The position numbers and the translations under genes are program-made. A model generated the notes under the pieces. It saw only the letters and a list, made by a program, of their open reading frames with translations. It searched no databases and was not told the origin of the DNA. Below, in pieces: positions 52,301 through 61,090 of a stretch of 64,000 nt of DNA. Origin of the DNA: Apteryx mantelli (lineage: Eukaryota; Chordata; Aves; Apterygiformes; Apterygidae); NCBI RefSeq assembly GCF_036417845.1, contig NC_089979.1, positions 8,795,424 to 8,859,423 on the forward strand. Direction: 5' to 3'. How positions within the stretch are numbered: position 1 is the first letter of the stretch; each line of letters begins with the position of its first letter.

Positions 52301-55300
52301 ACCATATGCCACATAATAGTGCATTATGGTACCACTTGCCATCCCCTTAATAACCCCTGCTTTATTTCTCATTTAGTCTCAGCCACCTGATGGCTGCATT
52401 GGGGATGAGTATGAAGTGTTTCAGGAAGTGATAAACCTGTCTCAGTTCACATGAATAAGCGTTCAGGTGAACACCATAAAACAGTCGCTTCCATAGAAAA
52501 GACAGAGAGCACGAATGTTCAGCATTCACTCTGCTACAAACATCACTGAGAGATCTCAGCCTTTAATGATAAACAGAAGTGTTTTGCTACCAGAGAACTC
52601 TTTTTTCTTGTGCCTTCTGTCATTTTATTTCATGGTTAATTATGAAAGTCTTATCAAGCGTAAGCACAGGCTCGTAGTGGCACCACAGAGACACCCTGCA
52701 CAGCCAAACACCAGTAAGCCCCACAGAGCGACATGGTGCAGACTGGATTTACCACCTCCAAGTCTGGATGCAGTCTGGAGGTTTTAGCCCCACTTGTAAG
52801 ACTTGACTGCTGAGAGTCTGTAAAACTTGTGCGGAACTCCAGTCTGAGGTGATAAGATTTGCATCCTGTCTCGAGCGGCCTTGCATCTGCATGGCTAAAA
52901 GTGTCTCCTTACTACTTACAGAACCAGAATTAAGAGAGCAAGCCCAGGCAGGATTACCTGAATTTGTTAGCACAGATATTCCCATTAACTGGGGGAACTG
53001 GCCAACAGGACCTAAGGCTTTTTTCCATCTCCCACTCTCTGCATCTGGCTATGCTGGAATCTGTTGTTCTATGTGAGATGGAAACGAAGGACTTTGCCAG
53101 CTTCACACACTTGCCACAGGACCCTTGAGCTGTGCCATTTATCTACCCAAGTACCCGCATGGTTCTTCTCACTACAGAATTGGAATTTTCTCCTTGTGGA
53201 TTTTCTCCTTGTTGCAATATTGATAAAAGAAGGTGGTTTTGCCCCCAGAAAGGTTTGGTCCCCTTTTTACAGGCTGGGTTAAACAAATGGTTGCAGTCCG
53301 AGGCAAACTGGGAACTATACCTCAGTTCCCTGAATTCAACTCAATGCTCTACCTTCAGTCAAGCCATCCCACTTTCCTCAGAATATGAGTGAAACCCAGC
53401 TTTGGATTTTCCCAAACAGATGCAAGCCAGATCCACTTTGAGAGAAACCTTTAAATTAATAAGGTAGAAGAGGGAGATACAGCATGGGTTGTCTCAAAAG
53501 CTTCTTCTAGGTCAACTGTGGGAAAAGGAGAGGAGCATTAGCCCAGATCACGATTCTCGTGGCACAGACTTCTCGGTAACAACCACCACCCATACTGGTT
53601 TTTGCCACTGGGGTTAAAGACGCTTGTGGCCTACTCAAGATGTTATCAGCTGAGTTTGATTCCAGCCATGCATTGTCACACCTATGACGCACCAGTGCTC
53701 TTGGGCACCTGGAAAATATATTTTTTTAAACAGTTCAATGAAGGAGGAAGCAGTAAGATTTCCCAGCAATTAATATACTAGGTGCTCGGACAAGAAAAAA
53801 AAACAGGAAGTTTTAACCTTGCGGCACATCTTTAAGAAAACAACCTAAGACAGCAAGATGGACAATTCAAAGCAATCATATTCCCTCAAGCCTGAAACCT
53901 AAAGACACAGAAAGGGAGAAATATCAGGAAAACATAGATGAAAAAAATCATCAGTTTTCAGTAAGAACATGAAAATGGCTTAAGGAAGTCAAAAGGAAGA
54001 AAACAAAATATAACTAACTACCTACCATGAATATTATGAATTTTCTGGAAAAGAGATTCTGATTTATAGCAGTAACACCAAGTGAGGTTCCTAGGTACTA
54101 TTATAATGCCTAAAAGGGAAGTATTCTTGTAACTAAAGATAGTTAAACCCTTGACAAGGGAGATCAGAGGATCTCCAACAGCAGAGATTTTAAAACAGCT
54201 TTCTCAGGCTAAGGTAGATGTGACCATTTCTCAGGCTTACACTAACTTTTTGAATCCCCTTCCAACCATATTTTCTGAAAGTTTGTAAATAAAGAAGATA
54301 GTCCGTATTTCCTTTTTTTAAAGGCATCATTTTACCATCAAGCTGTCAGTTACAAGTGCTTTCCCTTCTCGTTTCAACCTGACAGAGCTGGCTGTTCACA
54401 CTTGTGGGTTTCATTGACATCACGATTTGCTGCATGGAATTTCATCAACTCTGTTTTACAGGCCACTGTAGCGAATGGAAGTAGTGGTAAGAGAAAGAAT
54501 TTCACTTCCTAATCTTCATCACATGACTTGTACTACGGTTACTATGGTTTATTCCCCTCTTACAGGAATTGGATCATTATCTGCAGCTCTGCTGAATCAG
54601 AGTCCATTTCCTATACCTGATTTCTATTTCTAACTGATTGCAAAAGAGAAGGAGGGTACATGAAAAAAGAGCAGAAAAATTCTGATGGAGACTAAAGCAA
54701 TATCAAATTTAAAAGAGCCTTCTTTCAAAGGGGTCATTTTCTCATTAATTCTGAAGTGAAACGGTCTATGCGTTACTGGCTACCACAAAGAGAGCAGGGC
54801 TTTTTACTGCTTCCTAGGAGATGAGATCTACACATTTACAGAAAGATAGCAACAGACCTGCAGCTCAATCAGATAACCCTCAAAATAGTTCCTGCTATCT
54901 TAGAGTGTCCTGTTGACCCCGTTATCATATATCTGAGCACTTTGCAACATGCAATTTAATTTAGCAATGTTAAATGGGGAAGTGCTTTTGTTCCTATTGT
55001 AGAGCTGGGCAAATGAACTAGAAGTTGATATGCTCAAGAACAGACAGTGCCAGAGGGTTCACAAGAAGATGTAAAAACCCTCCAGGAAGATGCTTTTATG
55101 CTTTTGAGGACTTTTATATCCAAAGCATAGCACAAAACCTTCACTTCAGCAGGTTATTCCCTGAAACATGAGTTTATTAACCTTAGCTCACAGATCAGGC
55201 AAATACTGTTCTTAGTCATCGCTAGTCCTTGTTCAGGGGCATCTTTACAAGAAGGAATACTTCTTACAGACATGGAGAAAATTGGTTAGCACAGAAATAG

Positions 55301-56784
55301 ATGGCATGGAAAAGACTGACTGAGCCCTGCTCCACAGTGAAGATCCTATCAGCCATGTTTAATATGACCTTGCTTTCTTCTTGTAGGGTACAACTGAGAT
55401 TGCAATACTAAAAGGATTTTAAAGCCAGTAAAATGTGCTGCTGTGTACTAATGCAGACTAAATCACTGTTGATCTCTCACCTCCTCATATCTCCCCCAGC
55501 AGTGTTAATCAACAGGTATAATTCCATTAATCAGCCAAAACAGGACTGGCCGATGATGGAGAATACCCTTGCATATTTGTATGGAGTATAATTTACACAC
55601 TGCAGAAGTCAAAAAGAATCTGTCCAGTCAGCAAAGAATTACTATATACATATAATAATAGCAATACCATCAATTCCTTAACAGTGTGTCTCTTCCTACC
55701 TTAATTGCCTTAGCTCTGCTGATCAACCCATCTTGCTGAGCACTTCCAATGAGCAGATCAACTTTCCGAAGCTGAGGGCGCTGCAGGGCTTTAGCTAAAG
55801 GTTCCTGAAGGTAGATTCCATCCATCACTGGACCCCAGTACTGGAATGGTCCACTTATGGCTAGGAGCTACGTTAGCAAAGAAGCAATAATAATGCAATT
55901 CAGTTAGCTTACCCTGGGCATTTTCAATTTACTAATGTTTCAGAGAACTGAGCTGATGGCTTTAAAGAGGACAAGTGATCAGTTAACGTAAGTGCAAACT
56001 CACAACTGGCAGGAAGCAATGCTTTATCTGTCAGTCTCAATAGATGAACCAAGAGCTGACCTGGCCACGAGAATGGATGGCCCTATTAGTCATAAAAATG
56101 TTATTTTAAATTAGGGATCAGCTCAATGCTGTGTCTGATTGGGAAATGTATTGCCGGTGGGTGTTTTCCTCTGTGGGTAAGGGATCCATCTCCTAAACTG
56201 TTTGTACTGCAGCTTTCACAAGCTCAGTGTTGAGTCAAAACACTGATATCCCTTCCCACTTCCTTTTCTGCAAAAAAGCTACTATCAAAGCTAAAGAGAA
56301 CAGCTCTCCTCAAGCACAGCATCCTCTGACAGTAGAGAGAGGATTGAAAGATGACAAAAACTATATTTAGAATCATTTTGGAAGATATGATCAAAGCAGT
56401 GTAAAGTGATTGTAATCTAAAGAAGAATCAAGCTGTGCATGTTTTAGGCCAGTGTTCTGTGCATCGTGGACATCAGCATCATTCCACCAAAGCCATCCTG
56501 GTTCCTCTTTCACAAGGATTCAACCCCAGATTTACTTTTCAAGGTTTCTCCCAGCTTTCTATCCATGGAAACTGCTTTTTAGTTCCTTACATAATGACAT
56601 GTATATTGCTATGGCGTACCTTAGTCTGTGCATCATTGAGGACACGAGCAGGCATCTGGCGGAGGCAGGTTACAATTTCCTCACTGGTGGATGAAGGGCA
56701 TCCCAAATCCTCAGCCAGGACGGCCGCTTGGGTCTGTGCTCTCTTTTCAGTAATGATGGATGCTGGAGAAAAAGCTGAACCTCC
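31326..56784 (-). CDS. TG: Thyroglobulin, 3' part of the gene (ChEL domain C-terminal half)
   Basis: Thyroglobulin is the large secreted glycoprotein of the thyroid follicle lumen. Its tyrosines are iodinated and coupled to make T4 and T3. Seven exons are read here (56620-56784, 55700-55867, 48306-48487, 43598-43705, 32436-32576, 31475-31665, 31326-31357), all with GT/AG borders and compatible phases, totalling 987 bases (329 codons with stop). They encode the C-terminal half of the cholinesterase-like domain, needed for dimerisation and export. Close matches to the mammalian protein include FYQALQNSLGGEES, WYYSLEHSTDDYSSFSR and GLKKADCSFW. The conserved ChE-type cysteines (LGCP, VTCL, ITCP, ADCSFW) and a glycosylation sequon (NAT, exon 44) are present. 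Earlier exons lie beyond 64000. The last exon is tentative. Confidence 0.95.
31475..31665 (-). CDS. TG: TG exon 47
   Basis: 191 bases. The acceptor is GTTCCCTTAG before 31665 and the donor is ACAG/GTAAGC at 31475. It enters in phase 2 (completing the Gly codon GG|A) and leaves in phase 1. The reading begins NPNYPHSFSRR, then WPKFLPNDDGDNYKEF and LKKADCSFWSDYIRRLKAS. The order NPNYP, WPxFxP, NYKEF, GLKKADCSFW is that of mammalian TG. The Cys in ADCSFW corresponds to the last conserved cholinesterase-fold disulfide cysteine; its partner is probably the ITCP Cys in exon 45. Confidence 0.96.
31666..32435 (-). other. TG: TG intron 46
   Basis: 770 bases, GTAAAT donor to CCCTTAG acceptor. I see no repeat or coding segment in it. 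Confidence 0.85.
32436..32576 (-). CDS. TG: TG exon 46
   Basis: 141 bases. The acceptor is TTTTTTAG before 32576 and the donor is TCTGG/GTAAAT at 32436. It is phase 2 at both ends. It reads SALELLLDVQYAFGLPFYPK followed by YEEQFTLEEKSLSLQIMQYI and SNFVKSG, matching the mammalian LELLADVQFALGLPFYP and EEKSLSLKIMQYFSHF segments of the ChEL domain. In cholinesterases this is the helix and loop after the catalytic His, containing the FGLPL-type signature. Confidence 0.96.
33036..33104. repeat. Palindrome-like dispersed repeat, type 1 (best copy)
   Basis: The left arm AAATCCTGGCCCTTCTTGAA is the inverse of the right arm TTCAGTGGGGCCAGGATTCT, with a short GGAGTTTTTCC loop. About 23 of 29 arm positions pair. 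The sequence between and around the arms matches the copies at 25399 and 37884 in order. Confidence 0.6.
35293..35327. repeat. Half copy of the type 1 palindromic repeat
   Basis: CCAGTGACTTCATGGGGCTA then GGACTTCA resembles the right arm of the repeat at 33036-33104. I see no clear left arm, so this is a fragment or a coincidence. Confidence 0.35.
37264..37323. repeat. (AAAAT)n pentanucleotide repeat
   Basis: About twelve near-perfect AAAAT units over 60 bases inside TG intron 45. Confidence 0.97.
37884..37950. repeat. Palindrome-like dispersed repeat, type 1
   Basis: AAAATCCAGGCTCACTGGAG on the left and GATTTCAGTGGGGGTAGGAC on the right form diverged inverted arms around GATAAAACTCCT. It has the same plan as the copy at 33036-33104 but is more decayed. 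Confidence 0.5.
43598..43705 (-). CDS. TG: TG exon 45
   Basis: 108 bases. The acceptor is TTTTTATCAG before 43705 and the donor is AGCAG/GTAAGG at 43598. It is phase 2 in and out. Completing the Arg codon it reads DQFITCPIINMASHWAAEFR followed by GNVFMYHVPESSSQS. Mammalian TG has DYFIICPIIDMASAW and GNVFMYHAPENYGHGS here. ITCP holds the conserved Cys thought to pair with ADCSFW. The exon end is serine-rich (SSSQSSS across the exon 45/46 join), where mammals have NYGHGS. The bird version is about two residues longer and lacks the histidine that aligns with the cholinesterase catalytic His. Confidence 0.96.
44553..44601. repeat. (TA)n/(CA)n compound microsatellite
   Basis: An interrupted TA tract passes into an ACACAC tract on the plus strand, a typical compound microsatellite within TG intron 44. 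Confidence 0.93.
47588..47620 (+). repeat. Possible ancient MIR/L2-like tail
   Basis: TCTGCCTTAGGTTATTTATT then TGTAAAATAGAGAT resembles the end block TGCCTCAGTTTCCTCATTTG and TAAAATGGGGAT of old amniote core-SINE/L2 tails. Short and diverged. Confidence 0.35.
48306..48487 (-). CDS. TG: TG exon 44, with hormone-forming tyrosine context
   Basis: 182 bases. The acceptor is TGCTCTCAG before 48487 and the donor is CACCCG/GTAAGA at 48306. It enters in phase 0 and leaves in phase 2. It reads KFEESQGRGNSKTAFYQALQ, then NSLGGEESNVFLEDAATWYY, SLEHSTDDYSSFSRALENAT and the first two bases of Arg. Identity to mammalian TG is very high (KTAFYQALQNSLGGE, SLEHSTDDY, SFSRALENATR). The Asp-Asp-Tyr at 48341-48349 (Tyr codon 48341-48343) is the position of a known mammalian hormone-forming tyrosine. 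NAT is a glycosylation sequon retained in mammals. Confidence 0.98.
51598..51911 (-). CDS. Terminal-exon-like ORF inside TG intron 43, function unknown
   Basis: On the minus strand a long pyrimidine tract (TTTTCTTTCTTTCTTTATCTCCTTAG, here described by position 51937-51912) ends in a textbook acceptor. From 51911, in phase 1, a frame stays open for 103 codons to TGA at 51598-51600. It reads like a folded protein end: QIYLAVEPRAGTWGERVDRN, then SLVSNWIHTDQISTTVKSVN and QLHATDGSYVYINCNDPGSN, ending LAGIIESPPLN. I recognise no family, and it is not part of TG as known. An AATAAA lies downstream at 50883-50878 on this strand. It might be the last exon of a nested gene, an alternative TG 3' exon, an old pseudogene, or a chance ORF. 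No partner exon with matching phase was found. Confidence 0.35.
52106..52372 (-). other. Open reading stretch upstream of the orphan exon
   Basis: An 88-codon frame on the TG strand, from an ATG directly after a stop to TAA, about 195 bases upstream of the orphan acceptor. It includes GMASGTIMHYYVAYGAVKAE and FERSQIRAAEQKPPKLLISI. A GATGCTCAG/GTGGGA near 52132 resembles a donor, but splicing there to 51911 would hit a stop at once because the phases do not fit. Of unknown meaning and perhaps chance, but its closeness to the orphan exon is noteworthy. Confidence 0.2.
55700..55867 (-). CDS. TG: TG exon 43
   Basis: 168 bases, exactly 56 codons, phase 0 at both ends. The acceptor is CTAACGTAG before 55867, with a branch-point-like GCTAAC very close to it, and the donor is ATTAAG/GTAGGA at 55700. 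It reads LLAISGPFQYWGPVMDGIYL, then QEPLAKALQRPQLRKVDLLI and GSAQQDGLISRAKAIK. Mammalian TG has LLAVSGPFHYWGPVIDG and VDLLIGSSQDDGLINRAKAVK at this place. YWGPVxDG and DLLIGS correspond to the FxPVxDG and xLLxGxxxDEG segments of cholinesterases, with the DEG acidic residue replaced (QDG). Confidence 0.97.
55868..56619 (-). other. TG: TG intron 42
   Basis: 752 bases, GTACGC donor to CTAACGTAG acceptor. No feature seen. Confidence 0.85.
56620..56784 (-). CDS. TG: TG exon 42, first TG exon in the window
   Basis: 165 bases, 55 codons, phase 0 in and out. The acceptor is CTTTTCCAG before 56784 and the donor is ACTAAG/GTACGC at 56620. It reads GGSAFSPASIITEKRAQTQA, then AVLAEDLGCPSSTSEEIVTC and LRQMPARVLNDAQTK. 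Mammalian TG has GGSALSPAAVISHERAQQQA and CLRQKPANVLNDAQTK. LGCP and VTCL are the cysteines of a conserved cholinesterase-fold disulfide loop. An antisense ORF over this exon (56435-56839, plus strand) is a shadow. The preceding exon would end in the residues before GGSA and is not within the window. Confidence 0.97.
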
Positions 56785-59288
56785 CTGGAAAAGAAAGGCT
56801 CTCAGTCAATACATCCTGTCAAAATACCTGGTCCCCTAGTGCTGGTAAAAAAGGATGAGAAGCAAAATCTAGTCAGTCACTGAATGCAAAAAACTGGTAT
56901 TTTAAAAACAGGGAGGAAGTTCTAATGATAAAAACAAGGGGGAAGGAGGACAGGTTTGGCTGTTTCTCAGCTCTGCCACTGACATTTTGGAAAACCTCTG
57001 AAACATCTCTACATTAGGTCTATAACCAAGTCACAAATCATCCATGCAATAGCCTTCTGAAAACTGCTGGAAGAAGACATACACATTCAGACAGGAACAG
57101 ATATAAAAAAGGTGCTGTGAGGCACATCATGGAATGGAGACCCTGCTTTACAAGAGGAGACTAAAGAGTTTGGCTTACTTAACTTTGAAAAACAAGGGTT
57201 GACAGTGGACGTGATCTTTATGAGTGAATCAATGTAGAAGAGCTATTTATGCCTTAGGACAACACTTGTACAAGGCCAAATGAACACTATTAATCCTATT
57301 GACTATGAATAAATTTAGGCTAGAAATTCTAAGATAGCTAATCCAAAGAGAAGTAAGGGCCTGGAACAGCTATGAGAAGAAGTAGTGGGAGCAAAAGCCT
57401 AACCCATTTTAACCTGGGTCTTGAGGAGTTTATTAATTGCAGTATATGATATGGTATCAGCAATACCTGTAAACTGGACACAGTGACCAGGACCCATATA
57501 GTTCTGAGTTTCCATGAATTTATTATTTACTTCAGTCAGACAACGATCACTGCTTTCACTGAGCTATAACATGCACTGATTTTTGTGGTGCGCACTACAA
57601 ACTTTGTATGTGGGCACAGGGCATGCTTCCAAACCTTACCTACTTCTTATTGCCATTAGTGTTTTATATCTCAGCATCCCAGAGTTAGCTATGTACATTG
57701 AAAATGATCTTTGGTTCTTTACTAGCACTGCTGCTGATGTAAAACCAGAAAGAACTGAGCTTCATTTTCACATCTTAGGCTGAAGTTCCAGGATTAAAAA
57801 TTAATGGCAGAGAAACCCTACTTTGCAATTTAAAGCTAGATCTGGAGTTCAAGTTGCAAAAAATTAACTAAAACCAGAGCATGTCAAAATCAGAACATCC
57901 ATTACAGTCCAATCTCTATACCAAACTCCTTTCCTATCTTTCCTGAAGCTGTGGCAGCACTGGAAGCGAACTCATCAAGAAAAGATGGTTGTTGTTGAAT
58001 AACCACAAAAACTATTTATTTAAAATGCAGATAAATTAGCATAAATCTGATAAGATCTGACCTAGAACAGAAAGGCTGGAATAGCTGTGACATGGTTCAA
58101 ATGACTAATTTCCAAACATTTACACCAGTTTACTATAATAACTGCTAAGATTAGCTTTCTTCTTCTAAAAAAGAAAAAAAAAAGTAGATGCATGATATGA
58201 AAGACCCTGATCTATTCGACTGATAAGCTTACTTCAAACTGAACTGCACAAGGCATAAGTATAAGCCTGAAAAAAAAAAAAAAACATAAAAAGAGGAGCA
58301 AGTTAAAAAGAAATAGAAAACAAAAAGCAAATCCTCAATTTGAAATTGACTCAAAACTTTGAGCCCGGGGAACTCTCTGCAGCCCTGGCAAGCACCCAGG
58401 ACATTTTTTATATTTCCAACAAGCGGACTCATTGATACTAATAGCACACCATTGCTCACAACTGGAGAAATTGGTTTCCAAAAATAATTAGAAAGAGGTT
58501 ATTGTTTGGATGCAGAGACAGTCTTTTTAGCTTTCTCTCTGTAGAGCTTCCAGTGTCACTACCTTCCTGTAAAGTTTCTCTTCGTTTGTTAGGGTTCTGG
58601 GAAACAGATCACAGCACAGTTATTTCTTAGCTTAATAACTAAGTTACAGGGTGGTTGCAGATAAGCAAAAGAGAAAGCCAAGACAGTCAATCCCAGGGCA
58701 CCAAAAAGCATCATCTCCAGTTTTAAGAGCGCAGAAGAAATAAAGAAATAAACAGCCCTTGGTATTACTCCTCGGTTCACCCTCAATTAGATGAGGGCTT
58801 GAGTGAGTAACGGGCTTTATCTTCATGTGGGCTTGCGGTGGCCTATTTTGTGTTTGCAAGGCACGATATTTGCCTGCTGCGGACTAAGTGCACTGACTCA
58901 GTCGTTCATGAGATAGAAAGAAAAATATCCTTGATGAGAGCATCTCTCTGTGGGTGTGTCCCCAGGATGCAGAATGAGAACGCTGCCTTTTTGCCTCGGC
59001 CTTTGGAAGAGCATGTTGACCAGCGCTGGGAGAGGGGAGGCTAGGAAAAGGAAAACACTTTCCCCATGTTGGCTCCACCAGAAGAGTAGCCTCCTGGCTC
59101 TTCACTCGGAACAAGTAATCGGGGTGCCACCTTAGAATAGCAGAGAAATTAGACCTAGGATCATGCAACACTACTACCTTTCAACCTTGCAAACTTATTC
59201 CTTAACAGCAGATCTGGAGGTGCTCAGCATCTTTTATCAAGTATCCAGTACCTCTGAGTGACATGCATAACAAAAAATGAACCATCAG

Positions 59289-59330
59289 AGGGCTTCGGTT
59301 TCCCAAACTCTAAAAGTGGAAGAAGCTGCC
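59289..59330 (+). repeat. Possible ancient MIR/L2-like tail
   Basis: GGGCTTCGGTTTCCCAAACT then CTAAAAGTGGAAGAAG resembles the TGCCTCGGTTTCCCCATCTG and TAAAATGGGGATAA end of old core-SINE/L2 elements. Short, diverged and approximate. Confidence 0.4.
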
Positions 59331-60840
59331 TAATTAGAAGGCTGAGTTTGATAGGGAAACAGAGCATTAAGATCAGATGACACACACAGTCACAAAATTT
59401 TCTGGGACCAGTGAAAGCATTTTAAGGTATGCTTAGTTTTGAGTGCTTCTCATCCCAGGCATTTGAAAACCTGTGCAAGTTTTCCCTCGCCCATTAGATC
59501 TCTGTGGACCAAAGTCTGCCCTTGGGTCAAGGTACTGAGTCAAACGGCAAGTGCAAAAGGGTCTGAACAGAAGTGTCGCACAAGCCCCCTCTGCAGGGAC
59601 AAAAGGCTGGACAGCCAAATTTTCATGTTATTGGACCTGATGCATATGGGCTAGCTTTAGATATGGTTCAAGCCCTGAGAATAAGAGAAAGACTCAGAAC
59701 TTCTGCAGATGTATTTTGGGGGGCAGGGAGGGGAAGGAGTCAAGGGACAGAGGGCTTGTTTGGAGCCTTGTTCTAGCTGTGGATATTTTATCTTCTTTGT
59801 ATGAGTGGTTCCAAGAGACTTACTAGCTCTACTTTTTTTCTACTTATTTCTTCTGTTTTCCATGGTAATAGCCACTTCCTCAGTCTGTTTTTTTTGATAA
59901 CATCCGTATTCAGGAAGCATGTCTTTCATTTGGGCTTTGAAAGTGATGTGGAGTCCAGTACTGTTACTCATATTTAATTGGGAGGGGGGGGACTGGAAGT
60001 GGGTGGTAGAGGATCTTGGGACATCAGTCAAGGAATTTAGAAGAAATAGTTTTATGTTCCCTTCCCTCAGTGGATCTGCAATTTGTTCCAAGCTCTGGAA
60101 ACAAGGCTTCTCTTACCGCAGAAGTTAGGCAAGCAAAACTGCCCAAGTTCTCCATTTTTCAAATTCACACCACAATTCAGGCTCATTGTTTTCTCATCCT
60201 CATTACAAAACTCGGGAACAAGTAAGTGAGAGCAGAAGCTGGATACTGCCCAGAATTCAGTTGCTTCCTTTTTGAGCCAGTAGTTTTCATATTAAACAGA
60301 AATCTTCCCTAAATATTATAGCCACAGTAGTAGGCAGGCTCAGAACATACAGAGGATAACATAGCTGGACTCAGCATTTCTGTTGGTCTCTTTCCCTACA
60401 GAAACTGTAATTTCTTTACGAGATTAGTCTCAGTAACCAGTAAGGCAGGAGTTGTGTGCTTTAAAAAAACAGGGCTGTTTAGACAGATGTAGGAAGAGTG
60501 GAGGGACTGTTAATTTCCATTAAAGGACACTCACTACCACCAACACGACAGAATCATGAATCAGGAAACCAAAAATCATGAGATCAGCTCAAAAACAACA
60601 AACACTGTGTTCATTTTGTTAGTCCTCTCTTTTTTAATTCTTCAAGAATCCTCCTCTACTTATAAACACAGGAGCTATAAATTACTTTTCAAAACAGCTG
60701 AGATCTTCACAAAATATTGCAGAGTTTTTTTAGAAAACAAATCTCTAAACAATACGAGATCTATTATAAAATCATGACAGTTAGCAATCCTGGCCTCACA
60801 GAGTACTGTCTATCTGACCGTCATTTAAAAGAGGGCTTAC

Positions 60841-61090
60841 ATGGAACTCGAGCCACGCGTACTTCTTGTTTCAGTTGTCCTCATGGATTGACTGCTGTCA
60901 TCAGAGGAAATTCTGATTACGTTTTTGACAACGACCCATACAAAAGCATTCAGTATCGAATTGATGAGACGTAGCTGCAGCCGAGTTGTGCAATCCAGAA
61001 TAGCAATATTACATTCTTCCTCCAAATTTATAGGAATAGGGAGAACACAGCAACGAATACGGGTAACTGTACCTAGCGTAACAAGTGGCG
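60841..61090. other. CpG-retaining stretch in TG intron 41
   Basis: Twelve CpGs between 60849 and 61090 at about 42% GC. By hand count over 60841-61080, C and G are about 51 each in 240 bases with 11 CpGs, so observed/expected is near 1.0, while flanking intron is strongly CpG-poor. Examples are AACTCGAGCCACGCGTAC, GATGAGACGTAG and CGAATACGGG. Frames are open on both strands (61 codons plus from 60925, 85 codons minus 61094-60837) but neither is recognisable. It could be a recently inserted element, an unmethylated regulatory segment, or an SLA 5' region. Confidence 0.4.

Larger units (their letters stand above)
48488..55699 (-). other. TG: TG intron 43
   Basis: About 7.2 kb. Most is featureless AT-rich DNA with short homopolymers (for example T at 49345-49358 and A at 50659-50671). 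The exception is 51598-52372, where two open stretches on the TG strand, one with a strong acceptor, are listed separately. Confidence 0.75.

Noticed and set aside
56435..56839. 134-codon plus-strand ORF.
   Set aside because: It is the antisense shadow of TG exon 42.
58950..59043. Plus-strand TGTGTCCCCAG acceptor followed by a short ORF beginning MQNENAAFLPRPLEEH.
   Set aside because: Too short, no donor or continuation, and no match to SLA.
60003..60060. Plus-strand DWKWVVEDLG segment considered as an SLA SH3 exon.
   Set aside because: It lacks the paired tryptophans and the flanking residues of the SH3 core, and has no splice signals.
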